Assembly (NCBI RefSeq): GCF_000090795.2
Contig: NW_003546365.1
Location: 167,931-231,930 of the forward strand
DNA from: Amphimedon queenslandica
Lineage: Eukaryota > Porifera > Demospongiae > Haplosclerida > Niphatidae
Length of the DNA stretch: 64,000 bases
Direction of reading: 5' to 3'
Part shown: positions 1-11,507 of the stretch, one piece after another
Layout: each line of letters opens with the position of its first letter
How positions within the stretch are numbered: the stretch's first letter is position 1
Position numbers and translations under genes: made by a program
Notes under the pieces: model-generated
Told to the model about the DNA's origin: nothing
Database searches by the model: none
What the model saw: only the letters and a program-made list of their open reading frames with translations

Positions 1-99
1 TATATAAAGTCAAAGCATGTGAAAATCCTCCCCTGTCGGTCACAACATTATCCATACTCACAATCAACACTCACTCTCTCTCTCCTTATTTGTTTATAG

Positions 100-2019
100 G
101 ATCAGAGGCTGCTAATAAGCGATGATGATGAAGGTATGTTGCACTACTTTAGATCATTAGGGATGGATGCATGACGTCCTTGTAACTAGTTTGTTTGTGA
201 ATTCCTCAACCATTGAATCTTAAATTCATTTCCTTTGAATAGCCTATACATTATTGTTACTCTTACATGCTTGTGATGTGAATAGTATATGCTATTAGTT
301 GTAGTATGTTGCATTTGAAGTGGATTCCAATTGAATTAGTCATAGTTATATTCTCATGACAAGCATGCAGGCCAGGTTATATACATCACCTCTTAAATAT
401 TCACCAATCAGCAATATCCGATGTTAATGAACATATCTTTTTTATTTCAAACAGTTCCACAGAATCCCCTCAGTCTGATATTTGTTAAAGAATCCTCTGA
501 GCTCACCATTAGATTTGGTCTCTCCTTCCTTGAGGAGCTGAGGCTTCTAAAGGATTCCTGCATGAGTCGTGCTGCCCAAATGGAAGGAAACTTTAAAGAC
601 GCATTGATTCAATTGAGAGAGTACCAGTACCAGACCGAAGAGATACTAGAGTCATCCGGAATGAGTACTGGAATGAGTGAAGAACAGAAACAGTATCTGA
701 GAGAAAGACTCAACAACTCTTTGAATGAGCTACTGGACCAGCAGGATAAAGCAAGAAAGGCTCTTACAAATAACTGCAGCAGAGAGTACCAGAGAATAAT
801 AAATGAAAGGATGAGGTCTGTCTTAGGCTATGCTAACTCCATGCTGTTGGACGGAGGAGTGGAAACATACAATCAGCTATTGAATGGGATCAGGGCGTAT
901 GGACATGAGCTACAGACTGCACTGAGCGATTGCATTGACCTGTACACGCCTTACTTTAGGAGGCATAATAATATGAGAGGAGGAACCACGGACACACTGT
1001 GCATGATCACTGAAGTACAGACACTAATTGAATTCATTAGAAACTTCCTAATACGAGCCAATGAATTACTAGACACTGGCAATAACAGCAACAGTGTCTC
1101 TCCTACACTGACAGATATTCAACATGAGTCTACTCTCTCTCCGTCTCCCACTCCAACAGGTATTGTATTTCATGTATCAGTAATAGCTATTTAATTCTAT
1201 TACTTATAATTTGATATTAATCTTAATTTGATGATACAAATATGTATTGACTGTCATTTTTTCTCAATAGATAATAATAATAATAATAATAATCATCATC
1301 ATCACGGGCACCACGGAAACCATCACCACGGTCACCATCACCACGGTCACCATCACCACGGTAATCATCATCACGGTAACAAGCACAACGAAAGTGATCA
1401 CCACGGCGATCATCACCATGGAAACAGTCATCATCACCACCACCATCATGGCGGACATCATCATGGTGGACATCACCATGGTGACAATCACCACGGCAAC
1501 AATCATACTATTGGTCAGCTCCACCCTACCCCCAGTACCCATTCAAGACCAAATCCTACTAATGTACACCACAGACCAAGCTCGTCTGATCTGCCCCGCC
1601 CACACCAGCCATCCAACAAGCCACACCCACACCAGCCGTCCAATAAACCATACTCACACCAGCCATCCAACAAGCCACACTCACAGGAGGAGTCTCACAG
1701 GCCCCACCCTACAGCTCATATTAATGTCATTGTTCAGGTTGAGCCAAGTGCTACTAGGACTATCATTGTTGATCCAACAGAGCAAGGATTGAGTGATCAT
1801 CATGATCTACCAACTATACTGATATATGCTGGAGTCCTCTCTGGTCTCTTCATAGTCTCTGTACTAATAATTGGAGGAGCTTTGCTCTGTGTACGCTATC
1901 ATGGGAACAAGAGGAAAAGTGGCTGGAAGCATCTCTCAGAAGAAGAGAAAGTGTCTCAAATGAAATCCTCAGGATACGTTAATCCGACTTACAAGTTCTT
2001 TGATCAAGTTACTCAGTAA
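100..2019 (+). CDS. APP: Amyloid precursor protein (APP/APLP) homologue, 5' end missing
   Basis: Type I membrane protein related to the APP family. Three exons are visible: 100-133, 455-1159 and 1271-2019; they join in frame (495 residues) and the first opens behind an acceptor in phase 0, so the gene starts left of the window. Exon 455-1159 encodes a helical, charged region of about 200 residues resembling the APP E2 domain. Exon 3 starts with Asn and His-rich repeats (HHHG, HHGN), then a Pro/Ser/His linker with SNKPH repeats, one membrane span (about 1807-1890) and a short basic-start cytoplasmic tail. The tail ends GYVNPTYKFFDQVTQ, matching the APP terminus GYENPTYKFFEQMQN, including the NPTY adaptor/endocytosis motif, and LSEEEKVSQM parallels the APP VTPEERHLSKM region. 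The E1 domain, if present, is outside. No Abeta-like sequence is recognisable. Family call rests mainly on the tail; the E2 call is weaker. Confidence 0.85.
1271..1506 (+). repeat. Coding minisatellite: Asn then His/Gly-rich repeats in the APP homologue
   Basis: Short repeats of the form CATCACCACGG encode HHHG/HHHHG/HHGN units, preceded by an AAT run encoding Asn. The frame is preserved and the stretch lies inside the ectodomain just outside the membrane. Polyhistidine of this kind can bind zinc or copper; that is an inference from composition. The ORFs on the opposite strand and in the other plus frame here are shadows of the repeat. Confidence 0.9.
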
Positions 2020-2221
2020 ATGTACTGCTATTATCATTATTGTTATTATTATTATAATATTATTATTATTATTGATTATTATTACTGTTAATTGTCTATA
2101 TATAATCAGTTGAGGACTTGTTTAATATTATTGCTATTGATCTGTTGATCATTATGACTTGATATTTTGCATTAATTTTAATCATTCAATTGGGAGGAGA
2201 TAAATTTTATTTCACATAAAA
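2020..2221. other. Short intergenic region, AT-rich
   Basis: 200 bp between the APP stop and the POFUT1 start with ATTATTATTATT runs. No motif recognised. Confidence 0.6.
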
Positions 2222-2372
2222 ATGGAAGGTGGAAGTCGAGGTGGAAGTGTACCATTATTGTTATTGTTCCTGCTCTCTTTCTCTTGTCTCTGCTCTTGTA
2301 CTCCAGTCTGGGATGACAATGGCTACCTTGTATTTTGTCCATGCATGGGTTAGACACGCTACCTATGTGTCT

Positions 2373-2406
<34 letters not shown>

Positions 2407-3010
2407 CAGGTAGGTTTGGTAACCAAGCTGCTCATTACTTAGGAGCAATGGCTTTTGCTAAAGATATCAACAGGACACTAGTACTCCCGCCATGGAGAAC
2501 ATATGTACGTCAGGTACACTCACTACTAGATAGTATAGCCCATAGTTTATTTGTTGGGAGTGTGAACATGTATGGGGGTGGAAATATTTGCTTGTTTGAA
2601 TTTTGAAGTGGAAAATTGTTGGCACAGCTGGCAGTCTGGCACCTACACTGGTTAACAAAAAATTAATTTTTTAGCAGAAAATTGCAAAATAATGTATATA
2701 TCCTGCAATTATTTACAAATAATCTAATAGTAGCACCATTTTTGATAGAGAAATGTTCCATTTGAAGAGTGGTTCAGACCAGAAGCAGTGACACTGTACC
2801 ATAGAGCTATCACAATGGCTGAATTTATGACTCACTTTGGAGATAAATGGACGGAAAGAATTGGCTATTGTTATAAGCCGTACAATCCTGACGCGGCAAA
2901 GGACTGTCAAATGAAAAATGGGAATCCTTTTGGACCTTTTTGGAATGAACTCGGAGTCAATTTTACAAAGTATAATATTAATAGCTCCACCCTTTAACTA
3001 TTATTATTAC

Positions 3011-3093
<83 letters not shown>

Positions 3094-3433
3094 GGTCAGA
3101 AATTATAACACTATCGTATGATACATCACATCCTCAGATTAAACAACAATGGCTTGAGAGGTTAGTTGTTATTGTTTATTGTTGTTGTTTACTGTTGTTG
3201 TTTGTTGTTGTTGTTTACAGGTATCCAAGCAGTGAGCATCCAGTCATAGCAATGAAAGGAGCTCCTGCTTCATTTCCAATGAAGAAACACCACAGGAGAT
3301 TACAGAGGTACCTTGTATGGAGTGAGTACATAGCTAGCAGAGGAAACGAGTTTATTAACAACACCATGAAGAATTCAAAATACATTGGGATACACTTAAG
3401 AATGGGATCAGACTGGGTACAAGATAAAGTTTA

Positions 3434-3466
<33 letters not shown>

Positions 3467-3984
3467 AATTAGTTTTTATTTCTTTTATTTTTACTCTTTT
3501 TACAGCAAATTGCTTGCTCACGTGGTAAAGGTGTTCGATCATTCTTTGAATCGCTACAGTGTTTGGAAGAAGAGCCAGAAGAAGTGACTGTTGATGACAG
3601 TATATGCATACCAAAGATGGAGGATATCATAGCTGACATTAAATATGTACTAAGTATAACTACTGATGTAAAATCTATTTATATAGCAACTGATGTCCAA
3701 CATAGTAATATACTAAAGGACTTTAATACTCAATTAGGTCAAGGGGTTAGTTATTAGTGGTATTATTATTATGAATGTATTACTTGTATTATTTATAGGT
3801 TAAAATATATTCATTGAATCAAGATCTGCCTCAGTTGGACTTATATCTATTAGGAAGGAGTGATTATTTCATTGGTAACTGTGTGTCATCATTCACTGCC
3901 TTTGTTAAGAGAGAGAGGGACGTTGCTGGACTCCACAGCAGCTTTTGGGGACGCATAAGAACACAATTAAAGGATGAACTATGA
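2222..3984 (+). CDS. POFUT1: GDP-fucose protein O-fucosyltransferase 1
   Basis: ER enzyme that adds O-fucose to Ser/Thr of EGF repeats, as on Notch. Seven exons (2222-2348, 2410-2513, 2749-2969, 3095-3160, 3221-3416, 3506-3745, 3799-3984) sum to 380 codons, close to the 388-residue human protein. The start at 2222 gives a signal peptide (hydrophobic [15 protein letters not shown]) directly followed by [15 protein letters not shown], the nucleotide-sugar site; a start at 2229 is in the wrong frame. Other family signatures are [25 protein letters not shown] (with the HLR arginine), IYIATD and [16 protein letters not shown]. The protein ends in KDEL, a canonical ER-retrieval signal; the human enzyme ends in the related RDEF. 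A (TTA)n tract fills the intron before exon 4. Only 200 bp from the APP gene and 107 bp from NUP160. Confidence 0.96.
3001..3093 (+). repeat. (TTA)n microsatellite in a POFUT1 intron
   Basis: About 30 ATT/TTA units run directly into the 3' splice acceptor (TTATTAG) of exon 4, so the repeat itself takes the place of the polypyrimidine tract. Confidence 0.95.
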
Positions 3985-4091
3985 CCATTAATTTTGCATT
4001 GTTTTTAGCAATAATTATTTTTATTTTACCACCCACGCATACTGATTACTGATTATTGACAAGCCACACCCATTTACATGTGAGTAATAAA

Positions 4092-4795
4092 ATGGCGTCT
4101 TTCATAGAACTGGCGGGCTCCTCTTTCTCAAATCACGAGTTTCAATGGAGGGACCTTCAGATACAGCGAGCGCCGAGGTCACATACAGGGACTGGCGGGG
4201 GAGGGGAGGCCAGGAGAAGTGGTCCATCTGGAGGAGCCTTTCACTACAAAGATGATGGGACTATGGCCACTAGAAACAGATCCATTGCCTGGTAATCATT
4301 AGATCTATTATTATAATAGTTGCTATTATTTTTACCGTACAAGATGATTTATTGGCAAGAGTAATATTTGGTGAATTTGTGATTATTTGCGAATTTTATA
4401 TTGGCAATTTTGTGCCACGTGCCATTGAGCATGCTCAGATTGAAAGAGAGTGGCAGATTTTATATTGGTGATTTCTTCACAGTGTCATTACTTGCAATGT
4501 GTAATTTAAGTTGACTATGTACATTTTTCTTATTTGAAAAAAACTACCTGAGCCTGCAGTATCACTTTGATCTGTTTCTATAGGAGACTATTAGAGAAAT
4601 CAATTGAACTGATCGAGATATCGTTGGATATGAATTTGACTGGTAACGCTCTGAGACTCCACCTCCCTCCATCCAGCTGTCCAGGGACTTCACTATCGAT
4701 CAATGAATTAGCAAATAACATCATAATCCTATTCAGTGACACTAGCACTGTCTATAGACTGATACTGCCTCATCCTGTTGAAATATTTAAAGCAA

Positions 4796-4854
<59 letters not shown>

Positions 4855-4856
4855 CA

Positions 4857-4893
<37 letters not shown>

Positions 4894-4895
4894 TA

Positions 4896-4930
<35 letters not shown>

Positions 4931-7900
4931 CAAAGTACAATAGCTAGAAATAAAACAGGTTGAAATGCATACACTTAGATGTAGAAAAATATGAAATTTA
5001 AGAATGAAAGAAAAGCCTCCTAAACTCCCTCCTAACAAACTACAACATCCATTGTACTACCTACACGCTCTTGTAATAATGAATATGATTATAGGGGCAA
5101 CCCACGATAGACTTTTCAAAATGCTTGCTTTATAAAGGCAGATTCACAGCCTTTGAACAGGAGAAAGATGACTTTTCTTACTTCAATTGTTGATCTAACC
5201 AATTTTTGGGTTGGGTGAGTAGTTAGGAGTTTAGTAATTAAATATTAATAATTAAATATTAAATAAGGGCCTACTATAATTGCGTATAATCATTGTTAGA
5301 TCTAGAAATAAATTTTAGGAGACCAATCCAACTAAAAATGGGAGAATTCAGGGGTAGACACTGGAGGCTATAAAAGTCTCCTAAACTCCCTCTAGATCAA
5401 ACAGCCAGTACACAATGATACATTGTTCTTGTAATAACTAATGAATATGATTATAGGGGCAACCCATGATAGACTTTTCAAAATACTTGCTTTATAAAGA
5501 CAGATTAAGTATGGAAGTGACAATATCAAGTGATATATTGAACAGCTCAAACCAATTTTTGGGTGGGTGAGTAGTTAGGAGTTCTCCTAACGAAAACCCT
5601 CTCGTAAATAATAATTAAATATTAATAACATAAATGTGATAATTTGCACTATCGTACAAATTGTATTAATTAATTAATTTATTTTATTTGTTTATTTATT
5701 TAGAATCCGAAGCTGTTATCAGTTGGTAAGGGACTCCCCCCTTCAGTTCTCCTCTTTGCTGATCAGATGAGTTTCCATGGCAACAATTCTGTACCGATAC
5801 TCTCCGGATCCTATACTTTCCATTCCTCCTTATCCTGTTCCTGGGTCAACAATGTGGGCGTGGCTTCGTTTGTGTTAGGCTCCTCCCACTCGAGAGCGTT
5901 ACAATGCATTCAATTACCAGCACCTGGAACAGGTAGCGAAAATAATATAATTATTATTTTATTTATTTATTTATCCCAGGTAAGAATGTTGATATTGGTA
6001 TACCATTGAGGTTTCAATTGGATCAAAGTAACGTAATGAATAAATTGTGGAATATCATACCAACCAGCTTAAAGTAATCAATATTAATTGTTATTATTAT
6101 TATTATTATTGCTTTTTGTGTAGGGGTTCCGGTGATATTGAGCAGACCCCCGTGGCCATTGAATCACACCTGTTTGGTGGAGAGATGATAATAATCTCTG
6201 TTTATAATAATCTGTCATTGAAACTATGGTCAATACAGGTACTGTTATAATAATAGAATAATTTTAAAAATAATAATAATTGTATTTTTAGGAGAAGTAT
6301 TGTGTTTTGGAGCATAGCTTGAATGACTATTTTGAAAATGAGGAGAGATCAGGTTTAATTGTATTAATAAACATTAATAACTACTCGCCCCTCCCTCTAG
6401 TTAATGAAGTTTTATTAAAGAAATCTCATGAATATTCAAATGAGTCTCTGAGATTTGCCGTCTGCCCCAATCTATACATGAAATCTAAAGTTAGTAGTGG
6501 GCGGGGTAGTATGGGCGGAGCTTACATGTTATTCATTATTAGATACTAGTATTTGATTTATTATTAATTGAAAGTCAATTAATATTGCAAGAATATTGGA
6601 GCCACACGCTCGTACAGGTATATAGTTAATATAAGCCGCACCTTTGTTGTTGTTATTATTATTATTATTATTGTTAGGTGGAGCCGTTAATTGACGTGTC
6701 ATTAATTAATGAGTACATGTTTGTATTAACTAGTAAAGAAGGAGGAGGAGGTGCTAATCATATTTATTATACATCATTGTAAGCTTATGTGTATCATGGA
6801 GAATTCTTTCCTTTTTATTTTTGATGAAATTTGGCCAAAATCCCTGTATAGGGCCCTACTTTTGCTCAATTTTTGAGTAACTTTAAAAATTTGTAAAAAA
6901 TCCAAACTTGATCGGAATCAGTTTAAACTTTCTACACAAAGTAATTGTGTACTCTCTCCTCTCTCTCTCCGTAGTGCTTCTAACACGGATTGTAACAATG
7001 ATGTCATTATGATGTCACTCCCTTCTAATGATGCTACTTTACCAGGTCATAAAACCATAGCTGTAAGTTATACATATAATTCTAAAACTATTATCTATTT
7101 ATTTATTTATTTTATTTATTTACTATCATTGTCTCTTTGTTGTGTTAATATTACAGGAAGGTTATCTTGATGTTATGTTCACTCCTGGTCACATATCCAC
7201 TGAATCCATTGCTAAAGGATTAACAGTAAGGATCAGTTCACATTGTACAGTGTTTGTCAATCCTTTCTTGTGTAGCTTTGTGGCTGTAAAGTGTCTAAAG
7301 ACGTTAGTTTGAAGCAACAAGTCATTAATCAGATGGAGAGAGAAGTGATTATTATTTATTAATTTTATTTATTTATTTATTTATTTTAGATCAAGTCTGT
7401 AGTTGGTTTAGGCTCTTTGTCAGAGTTGGAATATAATAATATTATCAGTAAAGTTTGGACTAAATTCTACCATCATATAATACAATATGAACAGGTAAAT
7501 GTACATGTACATGTATGTATTATACTTCATTGATATTATTATTATTATTATTATTCTGTAGCTAGTTCAATGTGGTGTTAGTATAACAATAGATTCTTCT
7601 CGTGGTGCTGTTACTTTAGTGAAAAATGGAACAATTTCATTCCTATATTCTCATTCCCATACTCCTAGTTTCATTCTCAGTGCTCCTCATTCTCATTTGT
7701 TGGAATGCAACGATGACATCATCACTCTTGATCTTTCCATGCTGCTCCACTGTATCTCATTAGTTCATTATCAGGTGGGTGGGTCAGTGGGTGTGGCTAC
7801 CCAGTATTCTTATTATTAGATACCCGAGGAAGTCTTTCAATCTTTTGTGAGGGATTTACGTTACCATGGCGACCCGCATGATTTAGCAAAACAAATTGTG

Positions 7901-10900
7901 GACGCACTAACAAAACAGTAATTAATTTATAATTAATTAATTATTTATTAATTTTAGGAGTGCTGTTTCTGATGTAGAGTTTTTGTTATCACTGCGTCAG
8001 ATGTAAGTCACAATAATTAGCTCGTAAAGGGTTAAAAATACTGCAAAATAGATTCGGCTCAATATCAGACGTGTCCTCACTATTGGCCCAAATACAGGAA
8101 TTATTGACGATATTTAACGAGGAGGCAGAGCAAGGGGAGGAGCCTGAGGACCCCCTGAGTATTGATGGTGCTAATACTAGCTCTTATTTTATTAAACTGA
8201 TCAGCAGCGGAGTCAGGGAACTCTCCTACAGGAGGATCAGATCTTTGTTCGATCTTTTATTATTTTTTGAATTATTTGAGCAATCGGCTTTAGTTGATAT
8301 TGTAAGTCTAATACATGTACATGTACATGCACATTCCTTGTGTTAAGTGAATTTTAATATTTTTTCTCCTTTTTTTTTTCATTAGGATGTGGGTATCGTT
8401 ATTGATGAATTAATTAAACTCATTAATATTCATCATGTCATTTATTGGCTGGCGACAACTGAGGCCACACCCGTCGATGGACTAATGTAATGAAAATTAA
8501 TTGATGATTTATTAATTAATATTAATTAATTATAGGTCAATGAATATTAATGATTTCAGTGTCAGTAAAGCTAATAATGTAAAGCTGGACTGTGACCTGT
8601 TGGAGCTTTATCTCTCGTCATCTCCAAATGTTATATCCGCCATTTTGAATGATATTGAAGACCACACCCACTGGAAGCATATGCTACCATCATTACTAGA
8701 GAGTTTGATCAAGAAAATGTAAATAAATAATTTAATTAATTAATTTTGTTTATTTATTTATTTATTAGTTGGCCTGAAAGCAGCTGCATTCTGTTATATG
8801 AGTGCTTATTAAATAATTGCCAATACAGCTCAGTTGAAGTAATTAATAATAATAATTATGTAATTAATAATATTCTTTTTTTCTCCTTTTATAAGGACCT
8901 GAATACATATTGTACAGATTACAATACTAACAAATATGGCGTACTATTCCTAAGAGGTTGCTCATTAGTCCTCAATGGCTCTGTTGACAAAGGAGTTGAG
9001 TATTTAACTGAGGCTTATGATGGATACTATACTGATGGGTACTTGATTAGACTCTTCACGAGGGAAGAGGAACATGAAAATGGAGAGATTTATTGGCTCA
9101 AGCTGTTGAGGTTTTTGGAAGGAGTTGATAGCTCTGCTGGCGTGATACAATTATTAACTGACGGACTAACTGTTTTAAGAACTAAAAGTAACATCACAGT
9201 AAGTTATTAATTAATGTTATTATATTAATATTAATTATTATTATTTTATTTGTTATTATTATTATTAGGCGACACTGTGGTCTAATTTATTTAAGCACTC
9301 GTTGCTGATGAAGGATTATGATATTTCTTATGATGCCATGATGAACAATAATGACGACATGAGGTTAATATCCTGTACTATAGCCCATGGTCTTTTGCCT
9401 AAGCAACTTCAAAAACAATCTAAAATTTTATGGTTTTGTTTTTATTTAGGAGGAGAGAGTGTTTGAGACATTTTGTTACTGTTTTGGCTGATAGTGATGA
9501 ACCCTCTTTGTTGTGTAGTTATAATTTTAGTGGACTAGAAGAAGAGGTATTGATTAATTCTTATTGCTATTATTTTTTAAATTTATTTTATTTATCTAGG
9601 CTGAATCAGTACTGGATATGATAGCTCAGTCCAGTCCAGCCATCAGCTCCATATATTATGATGTACTCTACTCCTATCACTTGTCTAGGGACAGCTTTTG
9701 TAAAGGTAACATTAATAAATATATCAAGTATCTTTATCTCCTCCCCCTCTCTCTCTCTTCCATTAGCTGCTCATAAGATGTATGAGAGATGTGTTCGTGT
9801 GGCTAGTGAGAGTGATGGAGTCCATTCTCTTCAAATTCAAAGGAATTGCGTAGTTACTGTGATATCCCTTCTCTCTCTCGTGGAACCAAAGTACCAGTGG
9901 GTTCTTAAACCTTCTGATGATAAAAGTAAACAATTTTTTGTTTGTTTTATTGTTGTTTTTGTTGTTGTTGTTGTTAGGTTCTTGTGGTGTTGTGAAACTG
10001 AAGGAATTAAAGCAGCAACATAAATTGATGACATCCAAATTATTATTAATTAAACACAAGCCTAGTTTGGAGTCGCATTTATCAAGTTAGTGAGCTCAAG
10101 CTTTTTCTTTTTGTTTGTTGTTGTTTATCATTATTTGTTTGTTTTTGTTTATTGTTTGTGTGTAGGTATTTATGTGAGTGTTGTAGAAGTCTCAAATTTA
10201 TTGCACAACTTTGGATATTTTGACGAGTCCCTCTCGCTTTGCTTGCTTCATGAGATGAGTTTAGTTCCTCTTTATCAAGCACTAACGGCTAAATGCATCT
10301 CACTGGCTAATTCAGTTTTCATCAACCGGTAACTTATGCATAATTTTAGAAATAATTAAAAATAATGAATTTTATTGCTAAATTTTTGCTTATTTACAGA
10401 AATTAAATTAAAATGCATTGATATGTACCAGTCCATGCTCAGTGATTATAATAAAAATAATTATTAATTTTTATATCACATCCTTTAATTATTTTTCCAA
10501 TCAACAGAGACGAAGCCACTCCCTCTTGGCTGTGGCTTGAGTACAACGAAACCAGCACATCAAAGTTGCAATCACGGGGCTCAAGGTGGGTGTAGTTATT
10601 TATGGGTGTGGTCTTGTATCAATTCATATCATTTTAATTTCAGTGTTGTTGATCAAGGCTGGAGTTTACTAAAACGTTATGTTGAGATGATCGAAGACAA
10701 AAACCCAATGGGTGGAGTAAGAGGTGTGGCTATAGACAGTCCATCCCAACTGCTTGGATGTGTCATTGAGAAATTTCTACACTTGAACCACGACACACCA
10801 CAATGGCTGATATCAAAACTGAAAGTATGAACGATCAAGGTGTATTATTGATTGTTTGTCTTGTTTGTTATCTTAGGCTGTTGATGTTCGTAAGTTGGTG

Positions 10901-11360
10901 TTTATTTTAATGTCTTACAATAAACTTGAGGAAGCCACCGAAGTGACTATTGATTACATTGATGCTGTCCTCGGCCAAGGAAAGGAAGCTTTCAATATTA
11001 AAGTAATTGATAATAAAAACAATGTACAGTGTTGGATCTAGAAATAAATTATTGGGAGATTATTATGACTAAATACAATGTATGGGACCAGATGGGACAC
11101 CTTATAGACCAAATATGGAAGATCAAAAGTCTCCTGAATCTAACAGTGACTATTAATTAATATTATTTAATTATTTTTAGGATTGTTTGCATGCTCTTGG
11201 CTCTCCCGTCTTCCTTCCTTACAACGTCATTGATCAGTTGTTGAAATTATTGGAAAAATCTCAAGAAGCTGGATCAGCTCATTCAGCTCAAATTGCTGAT
11301 TCACTCAAGCGTAAACTTGACGATTATGTTGCTACGTTGAAAAGTTTGGACGACATGTAG
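4092..11360 (+). CDS. NUP160: Nucleoporin NUP160
   Basis: Scaffold component of the Y-shaped (NUP107-160) complex of the nuclear pore. Spread over roughly 30 small exons with short AT-rich introns. The N-terminal beta-propeller part is seen in FHYKDDGTMATRNRSIAW (4092-4291), then LLEKSIELIEISLDMNLTGN and YRLILPHP (4584 on), matching the human RNRFIHW, LELMEESLDINL and HRLLLPHP segments. The alpha-helical C-terminal part is seen in WPESSCILLYECLLNNCQY (8770 on), LRGCSLVLNGSVDKGVEYL (8950 on), and the end region NKLEEATEVTIDYIDAVLGQGKEAF, LPYNVIDQLLKLLEKS, KRKLDDYVATLKSLDDM. I chose ATG 4092 (MASFIELAGSSF); no in-frame ATG lies between it and the upstream gene. Some exons (for example 6590-6618 and those around 4790-5700) are uncertain. 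Intron 2 holds a microsatellite and a duplicated repeat. Confidence 0.93.
4798..4929 (+). repeat. (TTA)n microsatellite in NUP160 intron 2
   Basis: About 44 TAT/TTA units with occasional ATC interruptions. It directly follows the probable donor of exon 2 (near 4796). Poly-Tyr, poly-Ile and poly-Asn reading frames here are artefacts. Confidence 0.95.
4990..5600 (+). repeat. Duplicated interspersed repeat (period 362 bp) in NUP160 intron 2
   Basis: The segment with TTATAGGGGCAACCCA, then GATAGACTTTTCAAAAT and a further CCAATTTTTGGG block, occurs twice (TTATAGGGGC at 5089 and 5451, 362 bp apart). A diverged piece (GCAACCCACAATGAACTTTT) recurs at 29886, and the adjoining TCTAGAAATAAATT...GGAGA module recurs at about 11036. 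It looks like a moderately repeated element of unknown class. Confidence 0.7.
6800..6935 (-). repeat. Diverged 177-bp-family copy in a NUP160 intron
   Basis: GAAATTTGGCCAAAATCCCTGT, TTTTTGAGTAACTTTAAAAA and GATCGGAATCAGTTTAAACT TTCTACACA match the reverse complement of the satellite core with several changes. Confidence 0.65.
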
Positions 11361-11507
11361 TAGAGATGAAACAATTTGTTTTCACTGCATTCATTGACTG
11401 TTCGTGTTGATTTCTGTATAATTGTGTAATAATAATCATAAAAATAATTAATTTTGTTCTAAGCCACGCCTTCTATTAATAATAATTTTGGTGGGTTTGG
11501 TTTCAAA

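Noticed and set aside
1264-1542. Met/Val-rich minus-strand ORF across the His-repeat
   Set aside because: Shadow of the APP His repeat, with no splice or start support of its own.
4567-5038. Poly-Tyr, poly-Ile and poly-Asn reading frames on both strands
   Set aside because: Translations of the (TTA)n microsatellite in an intron; only the part before 4797 is a real NUP160 exon.
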